A stretch of DNA of 64,000 nt from Rheinheimera hassiensis (GCF_022436675.1 NZ_JAKUJZ010000005.1:372001-436000), one strand, 5' to 3'. Positions 36,756 through 46,975 are shown, counted from the stretch's first letter. Notes: generated by a model not told the origin, from the sequence alone. A program made the numbers and translations.

Positions 36756-37074
36756 AAAGAAATCCTTTTGTAATACTATTTTATAGTTGTTGTTATCGTC
36801 ACATCATCAGCTAATACAGCAATTTTTTCAATCTACAAGTTAAATGCAAGAGAACACAAAAACCGTAAAGCACCACTTACAGTAACAAAAAGTTAAATTT
36901 AATGTACCGATTAACATTTGTTGACTATGTAATTATTTTAGTTAAAGTCTCAAACCTAAAATATAAAAACAAATACAAATTAGAGCAACAACTCACTTTT
37001 TGTTTCTATTTTGACACAAAATCATCAGCAGACAGGGAGCACACAGTACATAAGTACTGCAGTAAGTGATTACT
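36756..37074. promoter_or_regulatory. Divergent control region between the two NRPS transcription units
   Basis: A 319-bp AT-rich gap with no credible ORF separates the GTG of the giant NRPS from the first plus-strand NRPS. It must hold the promoters of both units. Plus-strand candidates are TTGACT (36921-36926) with TAAAGT 16 bp on (36943-36948), and a perfect TTGACA at 37011-37016 without a convincing -10 box. On the minus strand TATAAAAT lies shortly before the giant gene's Shine-Dalgarno. No regulator gene is present in the window. Confidence 0.6.
37044..37074 (+). promoter_or_regulatory. Nested palindromes directly before the first plus-strand NRPS start
   Basis: CAGTAC-ATAA-GTACTG (37044-37059) is followed by AGTAA-GTGA-TTACT (37061-37074), which abuts ATG 37075. 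The two are bridged by a third perfect palindrome, TACTGCAGTA (37055-37064). The stretch covers the ribosome-binding region, where no ordinary AGGAG is seen (the nearest, GGGAG, is about 35 bases upstream). It could be an operator or an RNA structure controlling translation. Confidence 0.45.
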
Positions 37075-40000
37075 ATGAATATTGAGCATCTGATCGGCAA
37101 AGCAGAACAGCATGATATTGAATTGTTTCTGGAAAATGGAAAATTGGGTTACCGGGCTTACCAATCACAACCCAACAGGGGGCTTTTGGATCAGTTATCG
37201 GAGCACAAGGATGCGATTCTTCACTATCTGCAGCAGCAGGCTGCAAATATGCCGGATTACTGCAAGCCCCTGCCAGTATCAACTAGTCAGCAGCGTATAT
37301 GGACCATTGATCAGTTGGAACATGGCAGTACTGAGTTTCATATCCCTGTCGCACTGTTGCTGCCGCGTTCAGTAGATCTGTTAACTTTGACTGAACGGCT
37401 AAAAACAATGGTCGAACGGCACTATGTGCTGCGTTGTGTCTTTACAGAGAAAGAAGGTCAGCTGTATCAGAGAGTAGATAGCCCTGATAAATTAAAGCTG
37501 AGTGTTGAAGATTTGACATATCTGCCTTACCAAAACGCCATCGCTCAGGCTCAAGCCAGAATAGCGCTGGATAATCAACAGACATTCAATCTGGCCGAAG
37601 ATCTGCCACTGCGGGCTATCCTGTTCCGTTTGCCGCAACAGCATGCCGTTATTTACCTTAATATTCACCACATTGCTGTAGATGAAAGTTCGGTGACCCA
37701 GTTACTTGAAGAGTTATTGGCCGAAAACAACGTACTGCAAAGCGCAGCGCCGGTGCAATACGCTGATTATGTATATTGGCAGCAGGCGTATTTACGTTCC
37801 TATGCATTTAAGCAACATCTGGCTGCCTATGTGCAATTACTTACCGACGCTCCTGCGCTGCACAGTCTGCCACTGGATTTTCCCTATAGCCCACTTACCA
37901 GTAATGCAGCAGCTCAATATAGAATCGATTTGGAGCCCGATTTAGCAGTCGCTGCTTTTACATTATGCCAACAACAGCAATTGACACCTTTTATGCTATT
38001 TCAGGGGGCACTGTCTGCTTTTCTCAGCATCTGGACTCGTAGTGATGACATAGTACTCGGCACACCAAGTATTTTGCGGCCTCAAGACAAGTTTAAACAG
38101 GTGGTTGGCTGTTTCCTTAACCTGTCCGTATTGCGCAGCCAGTTTACTGCCGGTATGACGGGATTAGATGTGATGAAACAAGCTCGTCAGCTCAGCCTGA
38201 ATTTACTCGACTGGCAGTCTGTGCCGTTTGAAACCCTGTTAGAGAAGCTAAAACCTGAACGCAGCCCACTGTATAGCCCTTTGTTTCAAATATTATTTTC
38301 GATGCATATGCAGGGGCAACAGAATACGGATAGCAAGCAAGACAGTGTAACCGCGCTAGCAATTAGCAGAAATACAACCAAGTATGATCTGACGGTTCAC
38401 GCCAGTGTCAGCAAGCAGCATATTGCATTTAATTTTGACTACAAAACAGATTTATTTCTGCCCAGTAGCATCGAACAACTGGCTCAGGCATTCTGCCAGT
38501 TTCTGCATACTTTTATTTTGGCACCAGCAACTGATCTGACTCAAATCAGCCTTGTTACTGAGCGGGACTCTGCCCGGCTAAAGCAGTACAACGCGACAAT
38601 TTTCGACTATCCGAAAAGTCTGCGTTTAGATCAACTTATTACTCAACAAGCCGAAGCGACACCTGACAATATTGCCATAGAAGCAGAACAGTGCCTGACT
38701 TATCGTCAATTGGAACTGTATAGCGAGCGTATAGCAATATCATTAGCTCATCACGGAGTGAAATCAGGAGATCACGTCGGCATTATGCTTGAACGCTCTG
38801 CACTGATGGTCTGTACTATGCTGGCGTTAATGAAACTTGAAGCGGCCTATGTCCCCCTTGATCCAGCGTACCCGCTGCAGCGGTTAAAATATATTTATCA
38901 GCAGGCTAATTGCACGTTGTTAATTAGTGACACTATCGAATCAGCAACAGAATTAGGCGCCAAACATAGCTTTTCGCCTGAAACCTTATTGCAGCGTGCA
39001 CAAACGTCAAGACCAGCAGCCACCCATTTAGGCTCAGCAGCAACGGCTTATCTGATTTTCACCTCAGGCTCTACCGGTCAACCGAAAGGCATAGCAATAC
39101 AACACTGTAATGTTGTGAATTTCCTACTGTCGATGCAAACACAGCCCGGCATTACCAGCCAGGATAAACTGCTTGCAGTAACTCCGATTTCGTTTGATAT
39201 CTCAGTTCTGGAGCTCTTTTTACCACTGATTAGCGGCGCTTGTCTGGTAATTGCAGCCCAGAAACAAAGAGACGGCTTTAGTTTGTGCCAACGGTTGGAA
39301 CAAGGAGATATCAGTCTGATGCAGGCCACACCTGCTGGCTGGCAAAGTGTGCTTGATGCAGGCTGGAAAGGTCAGCCTGGCTTGAAGGCGCTAAGTGGGG
39401 GTGAAATGTTGCCAGCACAATTGGCTAACCAACTGAAACAAAAAACAGCCGCACTGTGGAATATGTATGGGCCAACCGAAACCACCGTATGGTCTAGCAT
39501 GGCTGCAGTAAATAACACGGCACAAAACAAGATCACTATTGGCCGGCCGATCGCTAATACTGAGATCTACGTACTCACACCGAACCACCAACTATGTGCA
39601 TTTGGCCAAACTGGCGAGATCGCGATTGCAGGAGATGGAGTCAGTTCAGGCTACTACGGTCAACCCGAATTAACACTAAGCCGTTTTATCAGTATTAAAA
39701 CGGCTGAGGGTGAAAAACGGGTATATCTTACCGGCGATTTAGGCCGCCTTACTTCTGATGGCCAGTTGCAGTGCCTCGGCCGTACTGATGAGCAAATCAA
39801 ACTACGTGGTTTTAGAATAGAGCTGACAGAAATCGACGCTGTAATGCTGACTCTGTCGAATATTAAACAAGTTGCAACAGTGCTACATAAACACAACACA
39901 GGTTCCACACTGGTTAGCTATTACTGCTCAAAACAGCCCGATACTCAGGACAACGAACTGCAATTACTGTTACAGCTCAGGCAGCAACTACCAGCTTATA

Positions 40001-40455
40001 TGCTGCCAGAGCGCTTGGTCATTTTGCCGCAATTGCCATTGACACCAAGCGGGAAGATTGATCGAAAAGCCTTAGCAGCATTAGCGTTGAAGCAACACCG
40101 TCATAGTCATGTAGCACCTAAAACTGACCTGCAATGTCAGTTGGTTGAGTTGTGGCACAAACTTACCGGCCAAACCGATATTGGTATTACGGACAATTTT
40201 TTTGCCCTCGGAGGAGATTCTATTTCCGCAGTCAAAATTGTGCGTTTCTTGCGTGAACAAGGCTATGACATGAACAACAAACTGTTATTTAGCCATCAGA
40301 CTATTGAAGATCTGACGACTCACTTACCCCAGCTCCTTACACCTTTGACTGGAAACGTCACTGAAATACAAGTCGACGGTATCGACATGTTGCTGACGGG
40401 AGATGGCGACAACAACGACCTGACAGCCATATTAAAAGAGTTTTCAGCCCGTTGA
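37075..40455 (+). CDS. Single-module NRPS with TubC-like N-terminal docking domain (C-A-T), Gly
   Basis: About 1,126 residues. Residues 1-55 (MNIEHLIGKAEQHDIELFLE ... LSEHKDAILHYL) resemble the TubC-type N-terminal docking domain, so it receives its chain from another protein, plausibly the giant NRPS. The C domain follows (~65-500); its active-site motif is HHIAVDESS, with the Gly of HHxxxDG replaced by Glu but His and Asp kept. The A domain (~520-1000) has specificity residues DILQLGMVWK, near the Gly code DILQLGLIWK. The T domain carries GGDS (~1046) and the tail is acidic (TGDGDNNDLTAIL). A GTG at 37066 is in frame, but ATG 37075 starts the docking domain directly. Shine-Dalgarno is weak. 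First gene of the plus-strand operon. Confidence 0.93.
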   Translation: MNIEHLIGKAEQHDIELFLENGKLGYRAYQSQPNRGLLDQLSEHKDAILHYLQQQAANMPDYCKPLPVSTSQQRIWTIDQLEHGSTEFHIPVALLLPRSVDLLTLTERLKTMVERHYVLRCVFTEKEGQLYQRVDSPDKLKLSVEDLTYLPYQNAIAQAQARIALDNQQTFNLAEDLPLRAILFRLPQQHAVIYLNIHHIAVDESSVTQLLEELLAENNVLQSAAPVQYADYVYWQQAYLRSYAFKQHLAAYVQLLTDAPALHSLPLDFPYSPLTSNAAAQYRIDLEPDLAVAAFTLCQQQQLTPFMLFQGALSAFLSIWTRSDDIVLGTPSILRPQDKFKQVVGCFLNLSVLRSQFTAGMTGLDVMKQARQLSLNLLDWQSVPFETLLEKLKPERSPLYSPLFQILFSMHMQGQQNTDSKQDSVTALAISRNTTKYDLTVHASVSKQHIAFNFDYKTDLFLPSSIEQLAQAFCQFLHTFILAPATDLTQISLVTERDSARLKQYNATIFDYPKSLRLDQLITQQAEATPDNIAIEAEQCLTYRQLELYSERIAISLAHHGVKSGDHVGIMLERSALMVCTMLALMKLEAAYVPLDPAYPLQRLKYIYQQANCTLLISDTIESATELGAKHSFSPETLLQRAQTSRPAATHLGSAATAYLIFTSGSTGQPKGIAIQHCNVVNFLLSMQTQPGITSQDKLLAVTPISFDISVLELFLPLISGACLVIAAQKQRDGFSLCQRLEQGDISLMQATPAGWQSVLDAGWKGQPGLKALSGGEMLPAQLANQLKQKTAALWNMYGPTETTVWSSMAAVNNTAQNKITIGRPIANTEIYVLTPNHQLCAFGQTGEIAIAGDGVSSGYYGQPELTLSRFISIKTAEGEKRVYLTGDLGRLTSDGQLQCLGRTDEQIKLRGFRIELTEIDAVMLTLSNIKQVATVLHKHNTGSTLVSYYCSKQPDTQDNELQLLLQLRQQLPAYMLPERLVILPQLPLTPSGKIDRKALAALALKQHRHSHVAPKTDLQCQLVELWHKLTGQTDIGITDNFFALGGDSISAVKIVRFLREQGYDMNNKLLFSHQTIEDLTTHLPQLLTPLTGNVTEIQVDGIDMLLTGDGDNNDLTAILKEFSAR

Positions 40456-40489
40456 TATAAGAATAAAAATAATAACCAGGACCAATGAC

Positions 40490-43400
40490 ATGAAGTCTAC
40501 AGAAAACATCGCGGCTATTTATCCTTTGTCACCGACCCAGTCAGGATTGCTGTTTTATTTGCTAAATGCAAACAAAGGTGACCTGAGTTACCGTGAGCAG
40601 CTGAAATTTACTGTCGATAAAACCTTGTGTTTAGCCAATCTAAAACAAGCATGGCAACATGTCGTCAATCGTCACCCGGTGTTACGGTCAATATACAGCT
40701 GGCAGGACAAATCCCAGCCGTTTCAGATCGTTCTCAAGCATGCACCTCTGTACTGGCAAGAGCACGATCTTAGTCATCTGAATTACGACGATTGCCGTCA
40801 ATGTATCAAAGAGTTGTCATTGCGTGCCCGGCAATATGAACTCCAACTCGACCAGCAACCACCGTTGCAAATAGATTATTTTAAACTGCCAGATGGCAGC
40901 GCTGAGCTAGTCTTCAGTTTTACTCATCTGCAACTTGATGGCTGGTCGATGGCGCTGATCAGCAATGAGGTTGAAGCGATTTTACATCAGCTATTAACTG
41001 CAGACCCTCTGGCTCTGCCACCAGCCGGTGACTACAAAGAATACGTGAAATGGCTGCTGGCACGCGATCATGCCGCCTCTTTGCAATACTGGCAACAGCA
41101 GTTGCAAGACTGTGATCCGACACCACCATTACATTTAAAACAGCAAGCTGTCCAAAGCAACAGCAATAACCATGAACAAACGGTATTGCGTCAGCAGATT
41201 AATGTCGAAAATAGCCAAAAAATACAGCTGTTCTGCCGCCAAAATGGCATGACGTTAAACGCTTTTATGCTAGGGGTGTTTGGCTATCTGAACAACCTTG
41301 CGAGTAACCAGACACATAGCATTATTGGCGCAGTGGTATCAGGCCGGTCGGCAGAAATTGACAGTATCGAGCGTACTGCCGGATTCTTTAGCAATGCAGT
41401 GCCAACTGCGATTAAATCGGTACCCGGCTTAAGTTTTATTCACTGGTTACAGCAGCTGCAACAGCAATTGGCAGAAGGGCGTGAGCATGCATTTGTTTCG
41501 CTTGAGCAAATCAAAGCAGGTATAAACATTGCTGTTACTGAACCTTTGTTCTCCACCTTGTTTATATTTCAGAACTATCCGAAAAAAATAATCACCGGTG
41601 ATAACAACCGCTCTGTGGTTATGCAACAACAGCAAGGTGTTGAACAAAGCCACTATCCTTTAACGCTGTATATCAGTGTCAAAGACTCCATCAGTATCTG
41701 GGCCAGCTACGACAACCTGCATTATGATCAAACTGAGGTGCAGCTATTACTGGATTATTACCACGAATTAATGTTGCTGTGTATGACACAGGCAAAAACA
41801 CCACTGTCGGAACTGAATTTACTCACGGACGCCCGGCGCGAACAGCTGGAGCGGATTGCCAAAGGCCCACGCAAGCCAGAGTTAATCCAGCAACATTTGT
41901 CATCACAGCTATACCAATTAATAACCGCCTCAGATCGGTTGGCGCTTATCGATGGCAAACGGCAGTTTAGCTATTTGCAGTTGGCCCGGCATGTCGAAAC
42001 ACTGCGAAAAAACTTACAGGCTCAGAATATTGGCCCGGGGCAACGTGTAGCGTTGCGGTTAACCCGCTCAGCTGAGTTTGTTATTGCCAGTCTGGCTTGC
42101 CTACAAGCTGGCGCCAGCTACGTCCCCATTGATCCTGCCATGCCACTGGAACGGCAACAATTTATTTTACAAGATGCCGCTGTGGTATTAATTATCAGTG
42201 AAAGCAGCACCGAGGCAGATCAAGTGCCGGTTTGGTCAACAGATTCTCTGCTAGATGGGCCACTAAGCGCGGCCCCCAGCTCAGAGCATATTTTTGACAA
42301 TCAACTTGAAGCCTATGTGATCTATACATCCGGGTCTACCGGCACGCCAAAAGGTGTTGCAGTATCACGCGGTGCTTTATGTCACTACGCCTTATCTGCA
42401 GCTCAGTATTACCATCTACAGCCTGGCGATCATGCGCTGCAGTTTGCCTCGGTTAGCTTTGATACGGCTATTGAAGAAATTTATCCGACATTATTCAGTC
42501 AGGCCAGTCTGGTGATAAGAGATGATAACGTTCTTGGCTCGGCGGCCAGTTTTAACCAATTTTTACAGCAACAGCAGATCTCCATACTGAACCTGCCTAC
42601 CGCCTACTGGATGCATTTAGTGACCATGCTCGAAGAAGAACAGGTGAAGCTGAGCCCGCAGATCAGAAGCGTTATTATCGGCGGTGAAGAAGCATTGCCC
42701 GGCGTCCTCAAAAAGTGGCAACAATATTGTCTGCAGTATCAGCTAAATCCGGCGTTGCACAACACTTACGGCCCCACTGAAACCACTGTGATTACCAGCC
42801 GTACCGAATTAAGTCAGTACCGGATAAAAAATACCGCCTTACCTATCGGTCGTGCTATTGATAACAGCGCCTTGTATATCGTCAATGAACATTTGCAATT
42901 ACTTAGCCCTGGCTGTGTTGGCGAAATAGCAATAAGTGGTCCGGGATTGGCACTTGGCTATCTGAATCAGATAGCGTTGACAGCAGAAAAATTCGTCCAA
43001 TTGCCGCAAGCGGGCAAAGCCTACCTCAGCGGCGATTTGGGTTACTACCAGGACGATCAGCTGTATTATCTGGGACGTAAAGATTTTCAAGTGAAGATCC
43101 GCGGCTATCGGGTCGAACTGGGTGAAATTGAGCAACTGCTGTCTACTCATCCGGACATCAGTGAATGCGTTGTGGCAAGTTTTACCAATGAAGACAACAC
43201 CAGACAGCTGGCAGCATACTATGTCGCAGCCGTGCCATTATCACATCTGCAGATCAGACAGTTTCTGGCAGCAGTATTGCCCGACTACATGCTGCCGTCA
43301 GCATCAGTACAACTGAATCAACTGCCGAAAACTCTGACAGGAAAGTATGATCGCAAACACTTACCCATTCCTCAGTTCGAACTGACACAGGTTAGCTGTT

Positions 43401-46400
43401 TCTCTGACCCTTATCAGGATTTACTGGCACAAATCTGGTTAAAACTGCTGGGTGACCAGCCACTGACAACAGAAAGCCACTTCTTCCGCCTTGGCGGACA
43501 TTCCATTCTGGTAACAAAGCTGATTGCTGAAGTAAGAAAAAACCTACAACTGAACCTGAGTTTTACAGAAGTATTTCAGCAGCCGGAATTGGCTAAACTG
43601 GCCGCTTTACTACAACAAAAGCAAGCTCAGGAGCAGCAGGCGTTTACCCTACCGGCAATCAAACCCTACCCACCACAGCGTGATATCCCGCTGTCATTCC
43701 AACAGGAACGGGTGTGGTTTTTACAACAACTGCAGCCAGGAAATACAGCCTATAATTTTCAGTTAACTTTCTGGTTAAAAGGTCCTTTACAGCCCGAAAT
43801 TCTGGCACAGAGCTTAACGGAAATCGTTGCCAGACAGCATTTGTGGCACACCAGTTTCCATCAGCAAGACGGCATCCCTTTTCAACGGATTGGCAAGCCT
43901 TTCGACGTCGAGTTACAACTAGAATCCTTGATGCATTTAAATGCCCAGGATAAAAAAACCTATGCACAAAGCTTACTTGATGAACTTAGCCAAACTGCTT
44001 TTGATGTCAGTCAGCTGCCACTGATTAGGTGGAAATTGCTGCAACTGGACACCGACTACTATCAACTTATTCAGGTTGAACATCATTTGGTGCACGATGG
44101 TTGGTCAGTGGGTTTATTTTTAAAAGAACTGCAAAGTATTTATCAGGCCAAACTGGCCGGCACTGCCCATGCCTTACCGGCGCTACACATAAACTATGCC
44201 GATTTCTGTTTGTGGCAACGGGAAGTCTTAGCGGGACCTTATTTTAACCAGATGGAGCAGTATTGGTTAACGCAGCTGGCCGATTGCCCAACCCAATTGG
44301 CGCTCCCGTACGATTATGCCCGCCCTGCTGTACCAAGCTTCCGCGGTGATTCAGAAATGTTTCATCTGCCAGACGCACTTTACAGCCAGTTACGTCAATT
44401 CAGTAAGCAACAAGGTTACACCTTGTATATGACGATGCTGGCTGCCTATTACGTGATGTTGTCCCGCTACTCGCAGCAGACGGATATTTGCGTCGGCGCT
44501 GGCGCCGCATCACGCAGTTTGCCAGAGCTGCAACCCATTATTGGCATGATGGTTAACAGCATAGTGCTGCGTACTGATCTGAGCGGCAACCCTAACTTTT
44601 TGCAGTTACTCGACAGAGTTAAAACCACCTGCCTTGGAGGCTACTCACATCAGGATATGCCATTTGAGCAGTTAGTGAAAAAGCTCTGCCCCAGCCGCAC
44701 CGGGCATGCAAACCCATTATTTCAAACTATGTTCAGCTTCCATGATGCAGAAGTGCCTGATCTTAACTTCGGCGGACTGGAAGTCACGGCTCAGGTAAAA
44801 ACCAATAAATCGGCCAAGCTTGATTTAAACATCATTGTTGCACCACAGGCAGAACAGCGGGTTGGTAAAGTAAGCACCCGCCCTGCCTATGCCGTAGTCA
44901 CCTGGGAGTACAGCACTGAACTGTTTAACCGTAAAACCATTCTGGATATGATTGATACCTATCTGCAACTGCTGGACAATCTGACCAAGCAGCCGGAGCA
45001 ACCAATTAATCAGCTCAGTGCCGTAAGCCCTGAGTCGATGCAGGAGCAGTTATTTGCGCTAAATAATACTGCCCAGCCACTGTCGGACGCTTCAATACCT
45101 GGATTATTTGATCAACAAGTCTTACAGCATTCAGATCGTGTTGCCGTAGTTTGCCCTGCTGCAGGCAATATAACGTATCTGCAATTGCAGCAACGCTCAC
45201 TGCAACTGGCAACTTACTTACAACAGCAAAATGTCGAGCAAGGGCAGATTGTCGGTTTGGCCTTGCCCGCCGGTATGGAATTGTATGCCGCTATGCTGGC
45301 GTGTTTACGTCTGGGCGCCAGTTACATGCCGCTGGATTTGACGGCAGGTGAGCACCGTCTTGGCGCAATGTACAACGACTTGCAATTGCAAAGCCAGCCG
45401 ATAATTCTGGCACAGCAACCATTATTAGCGCACTGCCCTGCCAGTATCCGCGTACTGCCGTTACCGGCCCCAACAGCACAGGCAATTGCCTGCTTTGACC
45501 ATTCCCGCGCACTGCAACAGGCTTATGTACTTTATACGTCTGGCACCACCGGCCGTCCGAAAGGTGTGTGCGTGCCGCAGCAGGCTGTGATTCGGTTGGT
45601 TAAAAATAATCAGTTCCTGACAATCACCGAACAAGATTGCCTGTTACAACACTCTTCAGTCTACTTTGATGCTTCAGTGCTGGAAATATGGGGTGCCTTT
45701 TTAAACGGTGCCTGCCTGATTGTTCCTGCCCAAACCAAGCTAACGCTGGACGCGCTGGAGCACACTCTGGAGCAACATCGCATCAGTATCCTCTGGCTGA
45801 CAGCCGGTTTATTCCATGCATTTGCTGATTACTTTACAGGGCGACCATTGCATAACCTGCATACGCTATTAGCAGGCGGCGATGTGCTATCGATGGAAAA
45901 AGTATGTACTGTGCTGCAGCACTACCCGCACTTAACGCTTATCAATGGCTACGGCCCGACCGAAAACACCACGTTTTCCTATTGTTACCCGATGCGCGCC
46001 CACACGCTGTCACATTGGCAGCACTTAGCCTCGGTGCCACTTGGCTATGCCATCAGTAACAGCCGCGGTTATATTCTGGATCAACAAAAACAGTTACTAC
46101 CTTATGGCGCCACTGGCGAACTCTATCTGGCAGGTCTGGGGCTAGCGACAGAGTATCTGGGGCTTGACGGGCCAACGGCAGACAGTTTTATTGAACTGAC
46201 ATTGGGTGAGGGTGACTTTAAACGCACTGAGCGCTTATATCGTACCGGTGACTTAGTACGTTACAGCCAGGACGGTTTACTATGCTTTGTCGGCAGACGT
46301 GACAGCCAGATTAAAATTCGCGGCTTTCGGGTTGAAATACTGGAAATAGAAGAGATCCTGCGTCAGCATCCGCAAGTTCAGCAGGCTGCCGTCGTTGTTG

Positions 46401-46972
46401 ATGATGATCCGCAACTGGGTAAGACCCTGTTTGCTTTTGTCAGTACTGACGGCAATATCAGCACTGCAGAACTAATGCGCTATTGTCAGCAGACCTTACA
46501 GCCTTTCCAGCAACCCGCCAGTATCAGCTTGCTACCACAGCTCCCCTTAACAGCTGTGGGGAAAGTCGATAAAACAGCCTTGCTGAACCAGCGCACCACC
46601 GAGCTGCCGGTTAGTGAGGCACAGTTGCCCGTGACAGATACCGAGATCCGTCTGCAGCAGATCTGGAGTCAGGTGCTGGGCAAAACTAATATCACCGTAC
46701 AGCAGAACTTCTTCAGTTTAGGTGGCCATTCTCTGGTTGCAGTGAAGGTTATCGCTGACATTCATCAGCAATTTGGTGTGCGTCTGAGTTTACTCGATTT
46801 CTTCCATCGCCCCACTATCGCAGCCTTGGCGGTGTTAATAGAACAACAGCCCTTAGCAACCACTGAACTAATTAGCCCATTGCCGACGACAAGCTCGAAC
46901 GCTGAGGAGTTAGATAACTTATCTGACGAAGAGCTTGACGCTATGCTCGCCGTGCTGGCAGAGCAGGACTGA
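40490..46972 (+). CDS. Two-module NRPS (C-A-T-C-A-T)
   Basis: 2,160 residues. The first C domain opens with IYPLSPTQSGLLFYLL, the style of DCL or E-type domains, and its active-site motif is THLQLDGWS: the first His of HHxxxDG is Thr while the catalytic second His is kept. A1 has specificity residues DTENIGTVIK (Glu239; basic-like but not a known code), and T1 is LGGHS (~1002). The second C has HHLVHDGWS. A2 has DALWLGGTFK, a Val-like code, and T2 is LGGHS (~2078). The C-terminus ends in an acidic helix, LDNLSDEELDAMLAVLAEQD, a likely docking element for the next protein. ATG 40490 has AGGA 8 bases upstream and lies 34 bp after the previous stop. Confidence 0.94.
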   Translation: MKSTENIAAIYPLSPTQSGLLFYLLNANKGDLSYREQLKFTVDKTLCLANLKQAWQHVVNRHPVLRSIYSWQDKSQPFQIVLKHAPLYWQEHDLSHLNYDDCRQCIKELSLRARQYELQLDQQPPLQIDYFKLPDGSAELVFSFTHLQLDGWSMALISNEVEAILHQLLTADPLALPPAGDYKEYVKWLLARDHAASLQYWQQQLQDCDPTPPLHLKQQAVQSNSNNHEQTVLRQQINVENSQKIQLFCRQNGMTLNAFMLGVFGYLNNLASNQTHSIIGAVVSGRSAEIDSIERTAGFFSNAVPTAIKSVPGLSFIHWLQQLQQQLAEGREHAFVSLEQIKAGINIAVTEPLFSTLFIFQNYPKKIITGDNNRSVVMQQQQGVEQSHYPLTLYISVKDSISIWASYDNLHYDQTEVQLLLDYYHELMLLCMTQAKTPLSELNLLTDARREQLERIAKGPRKPELIQQHLSSQLYQLITASDRLALIDGKRQFSYLQLARHVETLRKNLQAQNIGPGQRVALRLTRSAEFVIASLACLQAGASYVPIDPAMPLERQQFILQDAAVVLIISESSTEADQVPVWSTDSLLDGPLSAAPSSEHIFDNQLEAYVIYTSGSTGTPKGVAVSRGALCHYALSAAQYYHLQPGDHALQFASVSFDTAIEEIYPTLFSQASLVIRDDNVLGSAASFNQFLQQQQISILNLPTAYWMHLVTMLEEEQVKLSPQIRSVIIGGEEALPGVLKKWQQYCLQYQLNPALHNTYGPTETTVITSRTELSQYRIKNTALPIGRAIDNSALYIVNEHLQLLSPGCVGEIAISGPGLALGYLNQIALTAEKFVQLPQAGKAYLSGDLGYYQDDQLYYLGRKDFQVKIRGYRVELGEIEQLLSTHPDISECVVASFTNEDNTRQLAAYYVAAVPLSHLQIRQFLAAVLPDYMLPSASVQLNQLPKTLTGKYDRKHLPIPQFELTQVSCFSDPYQDLLAQIWLKLLGDQPLTTESHFFRLGGHSILVTKLIAEVRKNLQLNLSFTEVFQQPELAKLAALLQQKQAQEQQAFTLPAIKPYPPQRDIPLSFQQERVWFLQQLQPGNTAYNFQLTFWLKGPLQPEILAQSLTEIVARQHLWHTSFHQQDGIPFQRIGKPFDVELQLESLMHLNAQDKKTYAQSLLDELSQTAFDVSQLPLIRWKLLQLDTDYYQLIQVEHHLVHDGWSVGLFLKELQSIYQAKLAGTAHALPALHINYADFCLWQREVLAGPYFNQMEQYWLTQLADCPTQLALPYDYARPAVPSFRGDSEMFHLPDALYSQLRQFSKQQGYTLYMTMLAAYYVMLSRYSQQTDICVGAGAASRSLPELQPIIGMMVNSIVLRTDLSGNPNFLQLLDRVKTTCLGGYSHQDMPFEQLVKKLCPSRTGHANPLFQTMFSFHDAEVPDLNFGGLEVTAQVKTNKSAKLDLNIIVAPQAEQRVGKVSTRPAYAVVTWEYSTELFNRKTILDMIDTYLQLLDNLTKQPEQPINQLSAVSPESMQEQLFALNNTAQPLSDASIPGLFDQQVLQHSDRVAVVCPAAGNITYLQLQQRSLQLATYLQQQNVEQGQIVGLALPAGMELYAAMLACLRLGASYMPLDLTAGEHRLGAMYNDLQLQSQPIILAQQPLLAHCPASIRVLPLPAPTAQAIACFDHSRALQQAYVLYTSGTTGRPKGVCVPQQAVIRLVKNNQFLTITEQDCLLQHSSVYFDASVLEIWGAFLNGACLIVPAQTKLTLDALEHTLEQHRISILWLTAGLFHAFADYFTGRPLHNLHTLLAGGDVLSMEKVCTVLQHYPHLTLINGYGPTENTTFSYCYPMRAHTLSHWQHLASVPLGYAISNSRGYILDQQKQLLPYGATGELYLAGLGLATEYLGLDGPTADSFIELTLGEGDFKRTERLYRTGDLVRYSQDGLLCFVGRRDSQIKIRGFRVEILEIEEILRQHPQVQQAAVVVDDDPQLGKTLFAFVSTDGNISTAELMRYCQQTLQPFQQPASISLLPQLPLTAVGKVDKTALLNQRTTELPVSEAQLPVTDTEIRLQQIWSQVLGKTNITVQQNFFSLGGHSLVAVKVIADIHQQFGVRLSLLDFFHRPTIAALAVLIEQQPLATTELISPLPTTSSNAEELDNLSDEELDAMLAVLAEQD

Positions 46973-46975
46973 ATC

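Noticed and set aside
37011-37040. Perfect TTGACA as the main plus-strand promoter.
   Set aside because: No acceptable -10 hexamer lies 15-19 bp downstream (the region reads AGGGAG); kept only as a candidate inside the control region.
37260-38500. First plus-strand C domain as a starter C domain for a lipopeptide.
   Set aside because: It follows a TubC-like docking domain, and the locus has no acyl-CoA ligase or free acyl carrier; transfer from another NRPS is more likely.
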